Below, piece by piece: positions 9,048-17,309 of a DNA stretch of 64,000 bases (its first letter is position 1; each line of letters starts with the position of its first letter). Location of the stretch: positions 50,808-114,807 of the forward strand of contig JAEKNU010000006.1 of assembly GCA_016838895.1 (NCBI GenBank). The letters are read 5' to 3'. Both the position numbers and the translations under genes were made by a program. The notes beneath the pieces were generated by a model. It had not been told where the DNA came from. It saw only the letters and a program-made list of their open reading frames with translations, and searched no databases. Source of the stretch: Chloroflexota bacterium (lineage in GTDB: Bacteria; Chloroflexota; Anaerolineae; Anaerolineales; Anaerolineaceae).

Positions 9048-9088
9048 AATCAAACAGGCAGGAAGAAATCCTTCCTGCCTGTTTGATT
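9048..9088 (-). terminator. Strong intra-operon hairpin after the aminotransferase
   Basis: A perfect 18-bp stem (9048-9065 with 9071-9088) and 5-nt loop overlap the aminotransferase stop codon. The minus-strand tail is TTTTATTAAT, an imperfect U-tract. It may be a partial terminator or an RNA-processing/stability element that lowers MFS-kinase expression. Confidence 0.7.
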
Positions 9089-10535
9089 ATTGCACAATAT
9101 TTTGGAAGACACTTTCAAAACGAGCCAGTGCGTCATCGATGATTTCATCGGTATCGGCCAGTGAGGTATACATGCGGCTGCCTGCCAGGGTCACCAGGCC
9201 ATTGGCCATATAGGCTGCGCCCATCTCTTCCATCATATGTTTGCGTGGTTTGAGTTCTTTTGCCAGGCGCAAGGGATGGCGCAAATCCAGCAGCATGACA
9301 CCGGTCGTTTCCAGATGGACAATGGAGCCTTGATTGAAGGCAACAAACGGCAGACTGTATTTTTCAATCAAAGCCTGTAATCCGGCAGTCAGGCGGTCAC
9401 CAGCCAGACCAGCAATGACGGGGGCGTTGGTGCGTTCCATTTCCTTGATGGCATGATATCCTGCCACACAGGAGAGCGGATTGGCAGATAAAGTGCCGCC
9501 GATATAGGCGCGTTCACCGATTCCGCCAATGCCAGCAGCAAACATCATAATCACATCGCGCCGACCACCAACACCACCTGCCATGGGGTAGCCACCGGTA
9601 ACGCATTTGCCAAACACAGTCAGATCCGGTTTGACACCGAAATAGCCCTGGGCACCACCCAAGCCAATACGAAAACCTGATACAACCTCATCAAAAATGA
9701 GCAAAGTACCAAATTCATCACATAATTCACGGACCATTTGGTTGAAATCAAAAGGAACAGGGCGGGTGCCGCTCTCAGGGCCGATTGGCTCCACGATGAC
9801 TGCCGCAGTACCGCCGCGAATGAGGTTAAGAATCAGGTGACGGCGCAGCGCATTAATGGCATTGGGGAAGAATTCGCTTGTTTTACGTGTAGCACCAAGG
9901 GGAATGCCAGTAGCTTCCAAACGGCCTGTGCCAGGAATATGAAGACCATAAACCATCTGATCACTCCAACCGTGATAGGCACCGCCAACTTTGATAATAC
10001 ACTTCTTTTTCGTATAGGTACGCGCGGCTCGGATAGCAGCCATTACGCTTTCAGTGCCAGATCCAAGCATACGAAACATTTCAACAGCCGGCATGTGGCG
10101 GGTGATCTCTTCAGCCAGTTTAAGTTCATATTCATGAAACAATCCGGTGACTGGGCCGCAGCTTTGCAGCATTTCCATTACTTTTTCACGAACAGGTGCG
10201 TAATTACTGCCCAGCAGCGTCGGACCGCCAGCCTGGAGAAAATCGATATACTCATTACCATCTGCATCCACCAATTTAGCCCCTTCAGCTTTTTCTATGG
10301 CAATCGGGAAAGGATAATTGAAGGCTAAATTGTGTTGCACACCGCCTGGGATAAATTTCTTGGCGTTGTCGGTTAATTCTTTTGATTTTTTGCATTTTGT
10401 ATTGAAGTAATCCAGATATTGCTGCATTACTTCCGCTTTAACCGGTCGCAAAGGCTGACTGATCAGAGCATTCAGCCGGCGGTAAACATCTTCTACGTCG
10501 GGATATTTTGAAATTGCGTATGCTTGTGTATTCAT
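9087..10535 (-). CDS. Class III aminotransferase, glutamate-1-semialdehyde aminomutase-like
   Basis: 482 aa, longer than HemL (about 430) through an N-terminal extension of some 50 residues. Class III PLP features are GSGTES (158-163), YHGW (177-180), DEVVSGFR (282-289) and the Schiff-base lysine in FGKCVTGGYP (K310). The context is wrong for heme synthesis: no hem genes, but a class II aldolase 22 nt upstream and a sugar kinase and transporter downstream. I infer an aminotransferase or aminomutase acting on an amino sugar, amino acid or keto intermediate of the same catabolic route. Confidence 0.88.
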   Translation of the reverse strand: MNTQAYAISKYPDVEDVYRRLNALISQPLRPVKAEVMQQYLDYFNTKCKKSKELTDNAKKFIPGGVQHNLAFNYPFPIAIEKAEGAKLVDADGNEYIDFLQAGGPTLLGSNYAPVREKVMEMLQSCGPVTGLFHEYELKLAEEITRHMPAVEMFRMLGSGTESVMAAIRAARTYTKKKCIIKVGGAYHGWSDQMVYGLHIPGTGRLEATGIPLGATRKTSEFFPNAINALRRHLILNLIRGGTAAVIVEPIGPESGTRPVPFDFNQMVRELCDEFGTLLIFDEVVSGFRIGLGGAQGYFGVKPDLTVFGKCVTGGYPMAGGVGGRRDVIMMFAAGIGGIGERAYIGGTLSANPLSCVAGYHAIKEMERTNAPVIAGLAGDRLTAGLQALIEKYSLPFVAFNQGSIVHLETTGVMLLDLRHPLRLAKELKPRKHMMEEMGAAYMANGLVTLAGSRMYTSLADTDEIIDDALARFESVFQNIVQ

Positions 10536-10557
10536 TATTACATCCTACTTAACTGTA

Positions 10558-11238
10558 TTATTCACCTGAGGTTGATATTTCGCCATCAATGATTTTTTTC
10601 TGATCTTTTTTCAGTTTATTAAATGCGATTTCGCGGATGGCCAGAGGGATTTTGCTGACTTTTTCTTCTGTACATAAGGCCAGTAGATATGCCAGAGAAC
10701 ATTTTTCAAGGATTTCAACATTGTGTATAGCGCGTTCCATGTCGTGGCCAAAAATTAATGCGCCGTGATTTTGCATCATAAAGGCATTGTTTTTGTTTTT
10801 GACATGTTTAGCGACGGTTTTTTTCAACATGCCTGTACCGGAAGGGCCATATGGAATGATATCCACCTGACGCCCTAAGAAGCGAGCCTGCTCGTCAAAG
10901 AGGGCAGGGATAGGTTTCTTGATTAGCGTTAAAGCACTGGCGTAAACCTGATGTGTATGAACGATGGCACTTACATCCTGGCGGGTAATGTAAATACCAC
11001 AATGCATACCGGCTTCAACAGAAGGGGGTAAATCACCTTCGAGTTGCTTCAGATCAAAATCCAAAATACAAATTTGATCGGAGGTCATTGTCATGTAATC
11101 AACATTGGATGGGGTGACAGCAAAGGATTTGTTTCCTGGGAGACGTAATGAGATATTGCCCCCGGTGGCCATCAGATAGCCTTTCTTGACCAGTTCCTGA
11201 GCGGTTGAAACAATGAGCTGTTTTTCTTGCTCAAACAT
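10558..11238 (-). CDS. Class II aldolase/adducin-family protein (fuculose-phosphate aldolase-like)
   Basis: 226 aa. Zn-aldolase features are GGNIS (26-30), the catalytic-type Glu E75 in PSVEAGMH, HTH (94-96) and QNHGA (156-160), so the metal site looks complete. The family cleaves phosphorylated sugars such as L-fuculose-1-P or L-rhamnulose-1-P, giving DHAP and an aldehyde, but also contains epimerases and decarboxylases. It is the first gene of the operon; the ATG at 11238 follows AGGAGG. Transcription starts at the divergent promoter controlled by the operator pair at 11262-11306. Confidence 0.9.
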   Translation of the reverse strand: MFEQEKQLIVSTAQELVKKGYLMATGGNISLRLPGNKSFAVTPSNVDYMTMTSDQICILDFDLKQLEGDLPPSVEAGMHCGIYITRQDVSAIVHTHQVYASALTLIKKPIPALFDEQARFLGRQVDIIPYGPSGTGMLKKTVAKHVKNKNNAFMMQNHGALIFGHDMERAIHNVEILEKCSLAYLLALCTEEKVSKIPLAIREIAFNKLKKDQKKIIDGEISTSGE

Positions 11239-11261
11239 AAAAAGTGACCTCCTGAATTAAA

Positions 11262-11276
11262 CTAGACACTGTAAAG
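11262..11276. promoter_or_regulatory. Second candidate TetR operator (O2)
   Basis: CTAGACACTGTAAAG matches the perfect palindrome at 11292-11306 at 12 of 15 positions. Centres are 30 bp apart, about three helical turns. It lies between the minus-strand -10 box and the aldolase start, where a bound repressor would block elongation or clearance. Confidence 0.6.
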
Positions 11277-11305
11277 ATTTTACAATTAAAACTTGACAGT
11301 GTCAA
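11277..11305 (-). promoter_or_regulatory. Promoter of the aldolase operon
   Basis: Minus-strand TTGACA (11305-11300), 17-bp spacer, TAAAAT (11282-11277). The -35 box is the right half of the palindrome at 11292-11306. Confidence 0.8.
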
Positions 11306-11306
11306 G
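11292..11306. promoter_or_regulatory. Primary operator palindrome (O1) shared by divergent promoters
   Basis: CTTGACAGTGTCAAG is a perfect 15-bp palindrome. Its left half contains the plus-strand -35 TTGACA and its right half the minus-strand -35 TTGACA, so one bound dimer would cover both promoters. It is the likely binding site of the adjacent TetR-type regulator. Confidence 0.8.
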
Positions 11307-11321
11307 ATACTGTTTTACCAT
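11293..11321 (+). promoter_or_regulatory. Promoter of the tetR-type gene (leaderless)
   Basis: TTGACA (11293-11298), 17-bp spacer, TACCAT (11316-11321). The expected start is at or next to 11328, the A of the ATG. There is no Shine-Dalgarno sequence upstream of that ATG, which supports a leaderless mRNA. Confidence 0.65.
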
Positions 11322-11327
11322 ATCCTT

Positions 11328-11939
11328 ATGGACGTAAAGAAATATCATCATGGTGATCTAAAAAATGCATTGATTCAAGCTGGCATTGAGGTACTGACAC
11401 ATGAAGGCCTGGCAGGATTAAGTTTACGCAAGGTTGCCAAGCAGGCGGGGGTAAGCCATGCTGCCCCTTATGCTCATTTCACGGATAAACAAGCCATAAT
11501 TGCTGCTATCTCAACAGAAGGCTATCGAAAACTTTATCAATGCCTGTCTGATGCCATTGATAAAGCAAAAGGGAATCCACACAAACAATTGATTGAGACT
11601 GCCTGGGCATATATTCAATTTGCCCGTCAGGAATCGGGTTGTTTTAAAATCATGTTCTCGGGTGTACTGGAACAGGAAAAAGATTATCCTGAGTTTGTTG
11701 AGGTTTCACAACGCACTTTTGCTTTGGTAGTAGATATCGTGAAAGCTTGTCAGAAGGCAAAAATCCTGCGCGAAGAGACGCCCCAGTTATTGGGCGTCGT
11801 CATATGGGGGCAAGTACATGGGGTAATATCCTTGATTTTTTTGGGGCAAATTCCCCATATGGTTTTGGATCGCTATCCAATGCGAGAGATGCTGATCCGC
11901 ACGATGAATCAACTGACGTTAGTAAATTATTCTGAATAA
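11328..11939 (+). CDS. TetR/AcrR-family transcriptional regulator
   Basis: 203 aa. The N-terminal HTH covers about residues 24-52 (LRKVAKQAGVSHAAPYAHF). The C-terminal ligand domain resembles the WHG type (GVVIWGQVHGVISLIFLG). It is divergent from the aldolase operon and presumably represses both itself and that operon from O1/O2, released by a pathway intermediate. Like many TetR genes it is probably autoregulated. The start is leaderless by sequence. Confidence 0.92.
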   Translation: MDVKKYHHGDLKNALIQAGIEVLTHEGLAGLSLRKVAKQAGVSHAAPYAHFTDKQAIIAAISTEGYRKLYQCLSDAIDKAKGNPHKQLIETAWAYIQFARQESGCFKIMFSGVLEQEKDYPEFVEVSQRTFALVVDIVKACQKAKILREETPQLLGVVIWGQVHGVISLIFLGQIPHMVLDRYPMREMLIRTMNQLTLVNYSE

Positions 11940-11940
11940 A

Positions 11941-11969
11941 AAAACTCCCTCATCGATAGAGGGAGTTTT
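11941..11969. terminator. Bidirectional terminator
   Basis: The stem AAAACTCCCTC/GAGGGAGTTTT with a 7-nt loop lies between the converging tetR-type and CPBP genes; A/T tracts flank both sides. Confidence 0.85.
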
Positions 11970-11985
11970 ATGATCAAATTTTCAA

Positions 11986-12981
11986 TCAATCCGTTTCCAA
12001 ATCCAGGGCAGGTTCTTCAATAGGTTTAATGAAATTTTCCAGTATTTTGAATTTGATTTCACCATACTGCCATTTGACCCATAATAAAGTAAGCATCGTA
12101 CCGAGAATCATGGCTACTATACCCATCAGACCGGCTTCAGGTCCAAAATCGCCACCTGTGATTAATTCATTCCCGTGTTGTACACTATCGATGAACGAGA
12201 AGGGATTGAAAACCCCGCTAACCGGAAAACCAAATACGTTCCCTTGAAAGAAATTCCAGGTGATGTGAATACCAATCGAGAGACCAATATTTCCCGTTAG
12301 TACATATCCTAACCCTAGAAATAAACCAGCCAATGTAATATTTAAAGTGCTTATCAGAGTTGTATTTGGATTCAGCATATGCATGATGCCAAATATGCTT
12401 GAAGTTAAGATATATGCGACAATCAAACCCACTTTTTGGTTTTTGATAAATGTGAAACCTTCAGAAAAATTTGTTAGGAGATAACCACGGAAGAAAGTCT
12501 CCTCATAAATACCTACCATGATGAATTGGAACAAAACGATGACCAATCCAATGATAAAGGGATATTCACCAGCATCCTGACGGAAGAAACCTTCAACACT
12601 TACCCATCCAAAGCTTAGTTCAACCAGAAAGATGATTAGCATTAAAAACCCACCCAGGAACAAACCAAAGGCAATATCCTTCCACCATTGTTTCGAAAAA
12701 GAAAATCCGAGCGAGGTTAGACTTCGTTTGTCGATCCAGCGAGCACCAATGAGTGGTCCAAGTAGAAATACACCACTCATGACGATGATATTAAGCACGT
12801 TGCTAAACAAAGAAAAGGCAATTGTATCCGTTAATATCCAGTTGGCAGCAAATAGGAGAATACCAGCGACCAGCCCCAAGATAAGAAGTAAGGCACCAAA
12901 TATTACGGCTTGTGCCAACAATCGAAATACTGCCCGCAGGCGCTTTTCATTCGTGTTCCAAAAAAAATCTTTTATGTTCAT
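11986..12981 (-). CDS. CPBP-family intramembrane metalloprotease
   Basis: 331 aa from the ATG at 12981; an earlier in-frame start at 13029 lies inside the upstream gene and lacks support. There are eight or so hydrophobic segments. Abi/CPBP motifs are EETFFRGY (EExxxR, near 160), FGIMHMLNP and GIHITWNFFQG, supplying the Glu, His and Asn/His active-site residues. The family includes CAAX-type prenyl-protein proteases and bacteriocin self-immunity proteins; the substrate here is unknown. It is the last gene of the nusA-ribF operon, 5 nt after the double thyX. Confidence 0.88.
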   Translation of the reverse strand: MNIKDFFWNTNEKRLRAVFRLLAQAVIFGALLLILGLVAGILLFAANWILTDTIAFSLFSNVLNIIVMSGVFLLGPLIGARWIDKRSLTSLGFSFSKQWWKDIAFGLFLGGFLMLIIFLVELSFGWVSVEGFFRQDAGEYPFIIGLVIVLFQFIMVGIYEETFFRGYLLTNFSEGFTFIKNQKVGLIVAYILTSSIFGIMHMLNPNTTLISTLNITLAGLFLGLGYVLTGNIGLSIGIHITWNFFQGNVFGFPVSGVFNPFSFIDSVQHGNELITGGDFGPEAGLMGIVAMILGTMLTLLWVKWQYGEIKFKILENFIKPIEEPALDLETD

Positions 12982-12986
12982 AAGTA

Positions 12987-14399
12987 TTATCCAAAATATT
13001 GCTGATTTATTTCCTGCCAGTTTTGACAAGAGTATTTTTCAAAATATATGCCCATGCTCGGGTAAACTTTTTTGAGTTCTTGCAGCATCATTTCTGTACT
13101 TTTGCGTATAGAAAAATGTGCATTTTTGGCGCAGCGTAATTTAACCAGGTGAAGCATACTACGTAAATTTGTTGTGATGAGCAGCCTTCGATTGAAGGCA
13201 TTGGGCATCAGGTATGATCCTATCCCAGGGAATTGATCTTCAAATAAAGGGTATGCTTTAATGATTTCTTGCATGCTGTGATGATACTCATCAGCCAGAC
13301 CAGCCTCATAAATCCATTTTGGCGTGGTATATCCCCAGGTAGGTGTTAAATCTTGGGGGGATTGAGTCATCATACGGTGACGTTTTAATTCAAAATATGC
13401 ACCCTGATCCAGAATCATATCGAAGGTCAGTGAAGCATGTTCTAATTCGCGGATGGGGATATCAAATTTATCGGGCAATTCCAGTATATCTTTTATCAAA
13501 GCAGATTTCTCATTTATTGACATCTGCTGTACAGTCAATTTTGCCTGCGGATAGGTGACCGGTTGATATCGATAAAGTGCAGCAATTAGGATACGTTCCT
13601 CGCCATCAGCATCCCAGGCGACAAGTTGACAATTAGCCGATGATTTATCTGAATCAGTGACCACAGGTAAATTGGCAAAAGCTTTTTCTGCTGTTGATAA
13701 GTGTTTTGCGGCTGAAACATATTTAACCAATGTGGGCACTTCGCTTTGGGAGATTTTGCGGATTTCATCACCCATGTGGCGTACCTCTGCCAGGGGATGA
13801 GCAAACATCTTTTGCAAGGCATGTTCTAATGCGCGGGCGTTAATGGTGACGCCGACATTTGCTAGAGAGGCCGCAGGAAGAAGAAACCGCGCAACATCAA
13901 TATATTTCGTACGGATGCGCTGCTGCCAGATTTTTGCTGATTCATCTTCTTTTTGAGGAAAATGTTTTTTTGCTACCAGTTCGAGTTTGGGTAGAAAGGT
14001 TTGATACTGTTCAAATAAACCCTTAATCAGGTTTTGATAGGTTTCCAGCAAAGGATGATCTAATAATTCCTGTGGTGTATGAAAACTATCACTATCCCAT
14101 TTCTGATAGCGGCTGGATTTTTCTGTGTAGGATGCTAAACGATTGCTTTCCAGACATTCAATGGCCAAACGAGAAATATTTTCAACTGCAATATGCAAAA
14201 TTGCATGTTCTGCAACCGAGGAATGTCCGTATCCAACGACCCACTTCTCATGAAATTGAGCGCTTTTTTCGTCAGAAAGCTCTGCTGCGATTACGTCGAA
14301 TGATTCCGGCGAGCGGGATGTTTTTGCAAATGCAACCGCTATGGTTTCAGGAGAGAACTCCTGTGGATCCAATAAATAAATTCTTCTCTTGTTTGGCAT
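12987..14399 (-). CDS. thyX: Tandem-domain FAD-dependent thymidylate synthase (double ThyX)
   Basis: 470 aa, about twice a usual ThyX (210-250 aa). Two ThyX-like halves are visible. Half 1 has GHSSVAEHA (58-66), the signature remnant NRLASYTEKSSRY (86-98) and the C-terminal LLPAASLANVGVTINARAL. Half 2 has LEHASLTFD (319-327), RHRMMTQSPQD (340-350) and YLMPNAFNRRLLITTNLRSM. The canonical motif RHRxxSxNExSxRY is split: half 1 keeps the S..E.S.RY end but has SNR where RHR is expected, while half 2 keeps RHR and loses the rest. ThyX makes dTMP from dUMP using methylene-THF and FADH2. It overlaps ribF by 53 nt; ribF supplies FAD. Confidence 0.88.
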   Translation of the reverse strand: MPNKRRIYLLDPQEFSPETIAVAFAKTSRSPESFDVIAAELSDEKSAQFHEKWVVGYGHSSVAEHAILHIAVENISRLAIECLESNRLASYTEKSSRYQKWDSDSFHTPQELLDHPLLETYQNLIKGLFEQYQTFLPKLELVAKKHFPQKEDESAKIWQQRIRTKYIDVARFLLPAASLANVGVTINARALEHALQKMFAHPLAEVRHMGDEIRKISQSEVPTLVKYVSAAKHLSTAEKAFANLPVVTDSDKSSANCQLVAWDADGEERILIAALYRYQPVTYPQAKLTVQQMSINEKSALIKDILELPDKFDIPIRELEHASLTFDMILDQGAYFELKRHRMMTQSPQDLTPTWGYTTPKWIYEAGLADEYHHSMQEIIKAYPLFEDQFPGIGSYLMPNAFNRRLLITTNLRSMLHLVKLRCAKNAHFSIRKSTEMMLQELKKVYPSMGIYFEKYSCQNWQEINQQYFG

Positions 14400-15318
14400 C
14401 AGCTAAGATCTCACGTGTTTTTAGAATATCTTGATCAATTTGTTTGTATAACAAATCGGAAGATGAAAATTTCATCTCCGGGCGAATAAATGCTGCAAAA
14501 TACAAATCCATGGGTTGGGAATATATCGTCTCTTGGAAATCCAGAATGAATGTTTCGATGGTAACGTTTAACTCATCCTGATTAAAAGTAGGGCGGTAGC
14601 CCACATTGGTGATTGCCGGTAAGATGCGTCCTTGACAGTGTACAAATGTTGCATAGACTCCAAATTTGGGCAATAGTCGATCCTTATCGGGGATCAGGTT
14701 GGCGGTCGGATAACCGAATTGCCTGCCACGATGATCTCCATCTACAATTGCCCCACTAAAATGATAGTAGCGACCGAGCAGATGATTGGCCTCGCCAATT
14801 CTGCCATCGGCAATTAGTTTGCGAATGTAAGTCGAAGAAATCCTGTTTCCGGCATTATCCACTTCCGGAATTTGGTGTAGAGCGAATTGGAGTTGATGGC
14901 TTAAGGATTGTAAAACACTTGTTTTACCACGCTGGTCCTTGCCTAATGCAAAATCCTGACCGGTAACCAGGGTTTTCATATTCAGTTTTTGACTGAGTTG
15001 CGTGACGAACTGTTCTGCTTCAATAGCAGCAAAAGTTGTAGTAAAAGGGATAGTGATGAGATAATCTACACCCAGCGAGGCAATCAGTGCTGTTTTTATG
15101 TCGGCATCCAATAAATTCTGTGGATGTTGCATTTTTCCAAGCACATAAGCGGGGTGCGGAGAAAAAGTGATGACAACAGATGGTATTTGTTGGTTTTTGG
15201 CATATGCCAACATGGATTCAATCACCTTTTTATGTCCAAGGTGAATACCGTCAAATACACCAATTGTCACACAGGAGGACTCTAGTTCAAGTTGCTCAAG
15301 TGAATGATATTGCTGCAT
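14347..15318 (-). CDS. ribF: Bifunctional riboflavin kinase / FAD synthetase RibF
   Basis: 323 aa, normal length. The N-terminal nucleotidyltransferase domain has GVFDGIHLGHK (20-30; HxGH-type). TSSTYIRKLI-type sequence (ISSTYIRKLIADG) closes the FMN adenylyltransferase half. The C-terminal riboflavin kinase domain shows GRQFGYPTANL. It phosphorylates riboflavin to FMN and adenylates it to FAD. It follows truB, as in many bacteria, and overlaps the FAD-dependent thyX, which suggests coupled translation. Confidence 0.96.
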   Translation of the reverse strand: MQQYHSLEQLELESSCVTIGVFDGIHLGHKKVIESMLAYAKNQQIPSVVITFSPHPAYVLGKMQHPQNLLDADIKTALIASLGVDYLITIPFTTTFAAIEAEQFVTQLSQKLNMKTLVTGQDFALGKDQRGKTSVLQSLSHQLQFALHQIPEVDNAGNRISSTYIRKLIADGRIGEANHLLGRYYHFSGAIVDGDHRGRQFGYPTANLIPDKDRLLPKFGVYATFVHCQGRILPAITNVGYRPTFNQDELNVTIETFILDFQETIYSQPMDLYFAAFIRPEMKFSSSDLLYKQIDQDILKTREILADAKQEKNLFIGSTGVLS

Positions 15319-15361
15319 ATTAAGTTATTTTATTCTCTTTTTCAGATCCCCCCGATCTGAT

Positions 15362-16276
15362 TTACTGGAAGAAAACCTTTTTCGGCTGCCATTCATTGGT
15401 GTCTTCTTTGAATTCAAAAAGAGCAACCAATTCACCTTGTTCACTGATTCCGCGTGCCCACATGCCTGCTTGGCCGCCTTCACCTGGAATACGGTGACCA
15501 TGCTGAACAAGATCAAGTTGTTCCTGATTAAGTTCAATGGAGAACCAATCAGACAAGGCTTCTGCTGCTGGAATCAGGTATTGATACCAGGTACCATTTT
15601 CAAATGCTTCACGCAATTTGCGTAGTGGTACGGCATCGCGGAGGGTAAATTGTCCACTTTTTGTTCTTCGTAAGCCAACTAAATGCGCGCCACAACCTAA
15701 TTCTCTGCCCAAATCATGCGCCAAAGAGCGCACATAGGTACCAGAGGAACAAAACACATCAATCACGGCTTCAGGAGCTTCCCATTCCAACAATTCAAGA
15801 TTGTGTACCATAATCTTGCGTGGTTTTAGATCAGGGGTCTCACCTTCACGCGCCATATCATAAGCTTTGCGTCCTTGCACTTTTACCGCTGAATACGGCG
15901 GCGGAACCTGTTCGATTTCTCCAACATAGTGGGATAGGATATCATTGAATCGGTCTTCAGTTATTTCAACTGGTGAGACATTCATGACTTGGCCTTCAGA
16001 GTCAAAGGTATCTGTGCTTTCACCCAGACGAACGATGGCCTGATAGCGCTTATCCGAGGCAGAAACATATTCGCTCAAACGAACTGCTGGACCCAACAAT
16101 ACCACTAATACGCCTGATGCACGTGGGTCTAAAGTACCGGTGTGCCCTGCTCTACGAATATTGGTTCCACGACGAACAATTTGTACAACATCATGCGATG
16201 TTAACCCTACCGGCTTGTCAATAACTAATACACCTGAAATTGCATTTGATAAATTGATATCTTTATTTTTATTCAT
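15362..16276 (-). CDS. truB: tRNA pseudouridine-55 synthase TruB
   Basis: 304 aa. GVLVIDKPVGLTSHDVV begins the catalytic domain; HTGTLDPRASGVLVV holds the catalytic Asp (about D53). CSSGTYVRSLAHDLG is the third conserved motif. It isomerises U55 in the T-loop of tRNAs. The C-terminal 70 residues fit a PUA-like domain. It is part of the nusA-infB-rbfA operon, in the usual order before ribF. Confidence 0.96.
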   Translation of the reverse strand: MNKNKDINLSNAISGVLVIDKPVGLTSHDVVQIVRRGTNIRRAGHTGTLDPRASGVLVVLLGPAVRLSEYVSASDKRYQAIVRLGESTDTFDSEGQVMNVSPVEITEDRFNDILSHYVGEIEQVPPPYSAVKVQGRKAYDMAREGETPDLKPRKIMVHNLELLEWEAPEAVIDVFCSSGTYVRSLAHDLGRELGCGAHLVGLRRTKSGQFTLRDAVPLRKLREAFENGTWYQYLIPAAEALSDWFSIELNQEQLDLVQHGHRIPGEGGQAGMWARGISEQGELVALFEFKEDTNEWQPKKVFFQ

Positions 16277-16334
16277 TTATACTCTCTCCCCATAAACAAC
16301 AACTAATAATATTTTTTTGAACAGTGGATTCTGC

Positions 16335-17309
16335 TTATGAAGGGTTGATGACATGTTCAAAATATTCCTCAATAAATAATTTTGTTCTTTCTAAAACTCT
16401 AGCTTCCACGCGGTTAATAGAGTCTTTAATTTCCGCACCTGCTGCTGAAGGATGGCCCCCACCACCATATTCCTCTGCCAATACTGATACATCAATATCA
16501 GGTTTGGAACGCCAACTGATTTTAGTTTCTCCATTCTGTTGTTCATTGAATAACAGATAAACATATCCGTCTGCGATGTTAGCCATGAAATTAACCAAAT
16601 CGGCATCATCATTCCCCGAATAATTGGTTTCTTTTCGATCAGCTTGAGTAATTGTAGTCCAGACGACACCTCCCTCAAATTTAATTTTGGAAAGTCCGCA
16701 TCCCCACAAGCGAACGGATTTCATATCCTTCTCAGTGAGCGTTTTATCGTATATATCATTCAGATTTGCTCCTGCATCCATCAAAACCGATGTATAGCGT
16801 AGCGTAGCAGAGGTGGTATTGTTGGTCGCAAAGCCTTGAGAATCTGTAAGAATGCCGCACATCAAGGCAGTAGCAGACTGCTGTGAGATAGACAATCCCC
16901 ATGCAGGCATTTGTCGGGTGAGCAGTTCAGCAGTGGCTGCGCATTCTGGGGCGACGAGGTTAATCTCAGCAAAATGCGTGTTGGTTTTATGGTGATCCAA
17001 ATTGATATCAATTTTTCTGTCGCCAAAAACACCACCACAACGTTCCAGATCTGCACAATCGACAGTGATTGTTAAATCAACGTGGGTTTCTAATTTTTTG
17101 GTAAAGTTCTTTGCACCGGAGATAAAATGAAATCGCGTTGCGATGCCATCCGGGAAAAGGTATTGCACACTTTTCCCGGCTTCTTGTAAAGCTATTCCCA
17201 AACCATATACTGAGCCAATTGCATCGCCATCAGGGCGTATGTGTGCTGCAATTGCTATTGTTTGTGCTTTCTTAATTTTAGCGTGAATCTGTTGGTCCGT
17301 GTTCATCAT
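16335..17309 (-). CDS. nrnA: DHH-family phosphoesterase, NrnA-like
   Basis: 324 aa. DHH motifs: HIRPDGDAIGS (23-33), TVDCADLERCG, NLDHHKTN (DHH, about 108-110). The DHHA1 domain ends in EYGGGGHPSAAGA. NrnA-type proteins degrade nano-RNA (2-5 nt) and dephosphorylate pAp. Its start overlaps the end of rbfA by 32 nt, a common arrangement of this pair. Confidence 0.93.
   Translation of the reverse strand: MMNTDQQIHAKIKKAQTIAIAAHIRPDGDAIGSVYGLGIALQEAGKSVQYLFPDGIATRFHFISGAKNFTKKLETHVDLTITVDCADLERCGGVFGDRKIDINLDHHKTNTHFAEINLVAPECAATAELLTRQMPAWGLSISQQSATALMCGILTDSQGFATNNTTSATLRYTSVLMDAGANLNDIYDKTLTEKDMKSVRLWGCGLSKIKFEGGVVWTTITQADRKETNYSGNDDADLVNFMANIADGYVYLLFNEQQNGETKISWRSKPDIDVSVLAEEYGGGGHPSAAGAEIKDSINRVEARVLERTKLFIEEYFEHVINPS

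Noticed and set aside
12981-13029. An N-terminal extension of the CPBP protease reaching into the ThyX gene
   Set aside because: The added residues overlap the ThyX end, have no ribosome-binding site, and the ATG at 12981 begins just after the ThyX stop.
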